Shown in pieces: positions 61,075 to 64,000 of a stretch of DNA of 64,000 nt. Positions within the stretch are counted from its first letter, which is position 1; each line of letters starts with the position of its first letter. Position numbers and translations under genes: made by a program. The DNA is from Hybos culiciformis (taxonomy: Eukaryota > Arthropoda > Insecta > Diptera > Hybotidae): the NCBI GenBank assembly GCA_964007475.1, contig OZ023273.1, forward strand, positions 113,445,812 to 113,509,811, in the 5' to 3' direction. Under the pieces are notes generated by a model. It ran no database searches, was not told the DNA's origin, and saw nothing but the letters and a program-made list of their open reading frames with translations.

Positions 61075-61150
61075 CATTCAAATTTTAAAATAGCCTATAA
61101 CGACCCCGAGACAAAGAGACGGTGTAAATTTCGAAACGATCGGTTGAGTG
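61075..61150 (+). repeat. subterminal direct repeat of the Helitron-like element, copy 1
   Basis: A block starting AAATTTTAAAATAGCCTATA and ending AAACGATCGGTTGAG recurs at about 62735-62811 (AAATTTAAAATAGCCTTTAA ... AAACGATCGGTTGAG). It brackets the minisatellite on both sides. Confidence 0.7.
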
Positions 61151-61267
61151 GTTTAGTTTTTAATATTTAATATTTGATTTCTATATATTCGAAGAGGCTC
61201 CCTAAAAAGAGGGGGCCAAATTTTTTGTTACGAAATTCGTGTGTTTAATAATTTTTATGGGTGACAT

Positions 61268-61410
61268 GAAATAATGCCCAATGTATTAACGCCCAAAAGG
61301 CGTTATTTCCCTCCGTAGTGGGAAATAAAGCCCAAATTGAAATAATGCCCAATGTATTAACGGCCAAAAGGCGTTATTTCCCTCCGTAGTGGGAAATAAA
61401 GCCCAAATTG
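61268..61410 (+). repeat. duplicated left terminal repeat, 71-bp period
   Basis: Two units of 71 bp, each from GAAATAATGCCCAATGTATT to AAATAAAGCCCAAATTG, differing by one base (CGCCC against CGGCC). The right end has only one unit, so the duplication arose within the left arm. Confidence 0.85.
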
Positions 61411-61477
61411 CGTTAATTCCACGGGCGTTAATTCGTTTTTGCATTTTTTGTTTGTTAGAAAAGAAATAACACCCAAA

Positions 61478-61632
61478 GCCGCAAATCATACTGACCAACC
61501 GCCCGCCCGCCGCCCTGTTGCCCCCCCCGTGTGCTTACCAGACCTCGATAAAAAAAATGTTGTGTGGTAAGCACACGTGGGAGGGAAGGCAACAGGGCGG
61601 CGGGCGGGCGGTTGGTTAGTGGGATTTGCGGC
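61478..61632. repeat. GC-rich hairpin 1 in the Mutator-like element
   Basis: Left arm 61478-61540 (GCCGCAAATC ... GTGTGCTTACCA) pairs with right arm 61565-61632 (TGGTAAGCACAC ... GATTTGCGGC) with few mismatches over about 63 bases, around a 24-base loop with CCTCGATAAAAAAA. It is strikingly GC-rich in a window that is otherwise about four fifths A+T. Confidence 0.85.
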
Positions 61633-61649
61633 GCTAGCGCCGCAAATCC
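61622..61649. repeat. 28-bp perfect palindrome
   Basis: Centred on GGCGCTAGCGCC, extended on both sides by GGATTTGC and its complement. It joins hairpin 1 to hairpin 2 and arises because the two hairpin units are adjacent in inverted register. Confidence 0.9.
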
Positions 61650-61758
61650 AACTGACCAACCACCCGCCCGCCACCCTGGTGCCCCCCTCGTGTGCTTACC
61701 AGACCTCGATAAAAAAATGTTGTGTGGTAAGCACACGGGGGGCGGGGCAACAGCACAC
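61639..61758. repeat. GC-rich hairpin 2 in the Mutator-like element
   Basis: Second, diverged copy of the hairpin unit: a left arm starting GCCGCAAATCCAACTGACCA, the same GTGTGCTTACCAGACCTCGA loop border, and a right arm starting TGGTAAGCACACGGGGGG. The unit spacing from hairpin 1 is about 160 bp. The right arm is shortened and runs into a G-rich tract. Confidence 0.75.
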
Positions 61759-61770
61759 GGGGGGGGGGGG
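61731..61770 (+). other. G-rich tract with quadruplex potential
   Basis: After GCACAC come a run of six G, C, four G, then CAACAGCACAC and twelve G (61759-61770). Enough closely spaced G-runs are present for an intramolecular quadruplex. Such sequence is exceptional in this AT-rich window. Confidence 0.6.
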
Positions 61771-61788
61771 CGACAGCAGGGAGAATGT

Positions 61789-61931
61789 TATAACCGCGAA
61801 ACGAAATTTTTTCAATTTTTTGCCATCTTTTTTCGCGGTTATGACAAAAAAAATATAAGACATTTTTCGCGGTTATGACACTTTTATTTTTTATTTCGCG
61901 GTTATGACAAAAAAAATTCGCGGTTATGTCA
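61789..61931. repeat. TTCGCGGTTATGACA motif array
   Basis: Four direct copies at 61832-61846, 61866-61880, 61895-61909 and 61917-61931 (the last with TGTCA for TGACA), and one inverted partial copy (TTATAACCGCGAAA) at 61789-61802. Irregular spacing with poly-A and poly-T between. They might be protein-binding sites for the element's transposase or simple amplification. Confidence 0.75.
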
Positions 61932-62833
61932 TGTAGCCACAAAAACAGATAGTGCTGCAAATGAAAATAAAAATCCACTTATTTAAATTGAAACATTTTT
62001 TTGGCCTTAATTCACTCTTTACTTTCATTTGGGTTTTAATTCCTCATATTTTCGGCTGTTATTTCTCATCACTGTGAGAAATAAAGCCTAAACGCAATTT
62101 GGGCTTTATTTCCCACTACGGAGGGAAATAACGCCTTTTGGGCGTTAATACCTTGGGCGTTATTTCATGTCACCATTTTTATGTACCAAATTTAAATGAA
62201 ATCGGACAAACTTTTGAAGTCTTCCCCTAGGGTAGGAGAGGTCAATAAATTTTTTGTTACGAAATTTATGTCTAATCATTTCCTATTTTTACGTGTCAAA
62301 TTTGAATGAAATCAGACGAACTTTTAAAGTCCGCCCCCAGGAAGGTCTCTGGGTAGGAGGTCAACAAATTTTTTGTTACGAAATTTGTGTGTAATTATTT
62401 CCTCTTCTTACGTACAGAATTTGAATCAAATCGGACGAACTTTTGAAGTCAGCCCCCATGGGAGGTCCCTGGGTAGGAGGTCGCTGGGTAGGAGGTCAAC
62501 AAATTGTTTGTTACGAAATTTGTGTGTAATCACATCCTCTTTTGACATACCAAATTTGAATGAAATCGGACGAACTTTTAAAGTCTGCCCCCAGGGGAGG
62601 TCTCTGGGTCAACAAATTTTTTGTAACGAAATTTGTGTGTAATCAGTTCATCTATTTACGTACCAAATTTGAATGAAATCGGGCGAACTCTTGAAGTCCG
62701 CCCCCGGGGGAGGTCCCTGGGTAGGAGGCCAACCAAAATTTAAAATAGCCTTTAATGACCCCCGACCTGACACAAAGACATGGTGTAAGTTTGGAAACGA
62801 TCGGTTGAGCCGTTTAGGAGCCTATTCGGAACA

Positions 62834-62881
62834 GACAAAGAGACAAAGAGACAAAGAGACAAAGAGACAAAGAGACAAAGG
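62834..62881 (+). repeat. (GACAAAGA)6 microsatellite in the Helitron-like element
   Basis: Six consecutive 8-bp units, the last ending in GG. Short microsatellites near a terminus are common in non-autonomous Helitron-like elements of insects. Confidence 0.9.
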
Positions 62882-63098
62882 GACAACTTCTGCTTTATAT
62901 ATTAGATTTTTAGAATATGAGTTTCTAAAATATTTATGACAAATTAGTTAAAACTATTATAGCTATTTTTCCAAGCTATGACAAATAGCAAATTTTGCTT
63001 ACGTCGTTCGCTAGTTCTATTTGAACTATATACATATCAAAAACATTATACAGAAAATATATGCGGCAGATATGTTTTTTTTAAGTGAGGAAAATTGA

Positions 63099-64000
63099 TT
63101 TCATAATTTGTATCACAAAACTATGCACCATAAATTGTGGAATAATGAGTATAGGTACTTTCAGGAAAAAAGAAAAATAAATAATCCTAATTTGAATTTA
63201 TTTTTAATGTATTCAAAAAGGAAAATAATTTGATGGGAATTTTTTTTGAGAAAATTTTTTACCTTCGAAAAGGTGTTAAATTAGATTTTTAAAGGGTGAA
63301 ATAAATTCGGTACTTTTTCAATATATATGAAACTGGGATCATAATGAAAATACATTTTTCGGTTATTTATCTTTAGAACACTTATTGTCTAATCTAAGAT
63401 TTCTATTATCGAATACAGTTATTATTTCTTTCAATTTGCTTTGTGCATTAAATTAATTAATAATGAGAAGATATGTTTTCGTCCAGCTAAAGGTTTTCCC
63501 AATTTACAAGCAAATCTAGAAAAATATGAAACTAGATCTGGAAGGTGGAAAAGCGATAGAAAACTTGTTATTTAACAAAAATTAAAAATTTTCTTATCTA
63601 TTAATTTATTTATTTCAAAAAATAAGGATATAAGTATAATAATGTAAATATTTTATTCTTTACAAATTTTTAAAATAAAAATTAGTAATTTATATGTTAA
63701 TTATCTCTTTTTAATTACTTCCCACGTACATTTTTATGTACAGATCAAATAGTACTTTAAATGTCTATTGCGAAATTTTGGAATATTAAAAACAAAAATA
63801 ATTTCTTTCAAAATTAAAGAAAAAAATAGAAAATTGAGTTTCCTTTCTCTTACTTTCTGTGACAGACACGAATCTAAAACAGAATGAATTTTACAAAAAT
63901 ATATATCAAAACCTTAATATTAATATAATATATCTTAATTAGTTTTTAATTTAAAGTGTAAGATTTTTATTATGTTTATTTATTTACAAAAAAAAATTAA
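63099..64000. other. AT-rich non-coding stretch
   Basis: Ordinary AT-rich sequence after the nested element cluster. No gene, RNA or element end recognised. Confidence 0.55.

Larger units (their letters stand above)
61260..62174. mobile_element. non-autonomous Mutator-like foldback element with 9-bp target duplication
   Basis: Terminal inverted repeats of 80 bp (61260-61339 and 62095-62174) start GGTGACATGAAATAA and differ at only two positions. They are flanked by the exact 9-bp duplication ATTTTTATG (61251-61259 and 62175-62183). Removing the element restores a minisatellite unit, which proves the insertion. A 9-bp duplication fits Mutator-like elements best, with Merlin as an alternative. 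The left repeat is tandemly duplicated (71-bp period). No transposase; the open frames inside are by-products of GC-rich palindromes. The core holds two large GC-rich hairpins, a G-run and four TTCGCGGTTATG motifs. Confidence 0.8.
61216..62727 (+). repeat. minisatellite of about 120 bp, five units, first split by a transposon
   Basis: Each unit has TTTTTTGTTACGAAATT, a TACCAAATTTGAATGAAATC block, GGACGAACTTTTGAAGTC and a GGGAGGTCCCTGGGTAGGAG block. Unit starts are about 61216 (interrupted at 61260-62183), 62241, 62360, 62495 and 62608, ending at 62727. Spacings are 119, 135, 113 and 120 bp. The 135-bp unit has an extra CTGGGTAGGAGGTCG copy and the 113-bp one lacks GTAGGAG. Confidence 0.85.
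60960..62906 (-). mobile_element. non-autonomous Helitron-like element (minus strand)
   Basis: Read on the minus strand, it begins TCTAATATATAAAGC after a host A and ends GGTACAGCTAG before a host T. That is the A|TC...CTAG|T layout of Helitrons. Near the 3' end, CACAA and TTGTG (around 60972-60985) can form a short hairpin about 12 bases before CTAG. There is no Rep/helicase gene. Inside are five units of a roughly 120-bp minisatellite, a (GACAAAGA)6 tract near the 5' end, and a direct duplication of a TAGCC...GATCGGTTGAG block at both ends. A 915-bp Mutator-like element interrupts the outermost minisatellite unit, so the Helitron-like element alone is about 1.02 kb. Confidence 0.65.
60763..63098. 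repeat. dispersed inverted-repeat family, copy 3, interrupted by a Helitron-like element
   Basis: The left arm (about 60763-60959) contains GACCAGCTATAAAGTTATAA, TTTTATTATTAAATACATCA, CAACTCGTCCAAAAATAT and GCTATTCGAAGTTTATAATT, matching copies 1 and 2. After the insertion the family continues at 62907 with ATATGAGTTTCTAAAATATT, TATGACAAAT, TATACAGAAAATATATGCGG and a poly-T end followed by AAGTG. It is the oldest layer of a three-level nest. Confidence 0.6.

Noticed and set aside
61455..61978. Several overlapping open frames of 60-115 codons on both strands
   Set aside because: They lie on GC-rich palindromes of the Mutator-like element, which remove stop codons on both strands. They are Gly/Pro/Arg-rich by-products with no domain.
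62373..62939. Two plus-strand frames of 88-89 codons
   Set aside because: They cross the minisatellite units and the GACAAAGA tract. The repeated peptide pattern follows the DNA repeat and is not a gene.
1..64000. CRISPR arrays, bacterial operons, phage or virus gene sets
   Set aside because: No regularly spaced repeat-spacer pattern, no dense coding, and only eukaryotic-type mobile elements are seen.

Overview
This window looks like a gene-poor stretch of a very AT-rich eukaryotic nuclear genome, most likely an insect or other arthropod. By eye roughly four fifths of the bases are A or T. There is no operon, no dense coding and no bacterial or viral gene set. The content that can be recognised is transposable elements of animal, mostly arthropod, type: two apparently intact non-LTR retrotransposons, a decayed hAT, a Helitron-like element, a Mutator-like foldback element, a tRNA-derived SINE head and several unclassified inverted-repeat families. 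I recognise no host protein-coding gene, rRNA or functional tRNA. Spliced host exons in such AT-rich DNA could be missed, and the window may lie in an intergenic region or a very long intron.

Layout. 1-2.6 kb: AT-rich DNA with one unassigned small frame. 2.65-3.27 kb: a 622-bp hAT derivative with terminal inverted repeats and a broken transposase C-terminus. 4.0-8.45 kb: retrotransposon E1 (one 973-aa endonuclease/reverse transcriptase ORF, poly-A tail), flanked on both sides by short palindromic AATGAAAG/CTTTCATT sequences. 8.9-12.97 kb: retrotransposon E2, with ORF1 (PHD-like finger, RNA-binding region, zinc knuckles) and ORF2 (endonuclease/reverse transcriptase) in one frame, separated by a single TAG. 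16.07-16.58 kb: a diverged inverted-repeat element with a 52-codon coding-like fragment. 23.6-24.2 kb: one copy of a dispersed inverted-repeat family. 33.73-34.97 kb: 240-bp inverted arms around about 756 bp. 53.09-54.9 kb: further members of the dispersed family, one split by a 1.3-kb insertion that carries a tRNA-like head and has a 13-bp direct repeat at its edges. 60.8-63.1 kb: a three-level nest of dispersed family, Helitron-like element and Mutator-like element. The rest is simple AT-rich sequence.

How the parts work together. In each retrotransposon the APE-type endonuclease nicks DNA and the reverse transcriptase copies the element RNA from the nick. In E2, ORF1 should form the RNA particle, and its ORF2 has no AUG ahead of the endonuclease. 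The separating stop lies in the context TAG CAA CTA, which fits the UAG-CAR-YYA leaky-stop consensus, so stop-codon readthrough is the simplest way to make the E2 enzyme. E1 has no ORF1 and is visibly richer in G+C than E2 or the surroundings, which suggests a different history. The Helitron-like and Mutator-like elements carry no transposase and would depend on enzymes supplied elsewhere.
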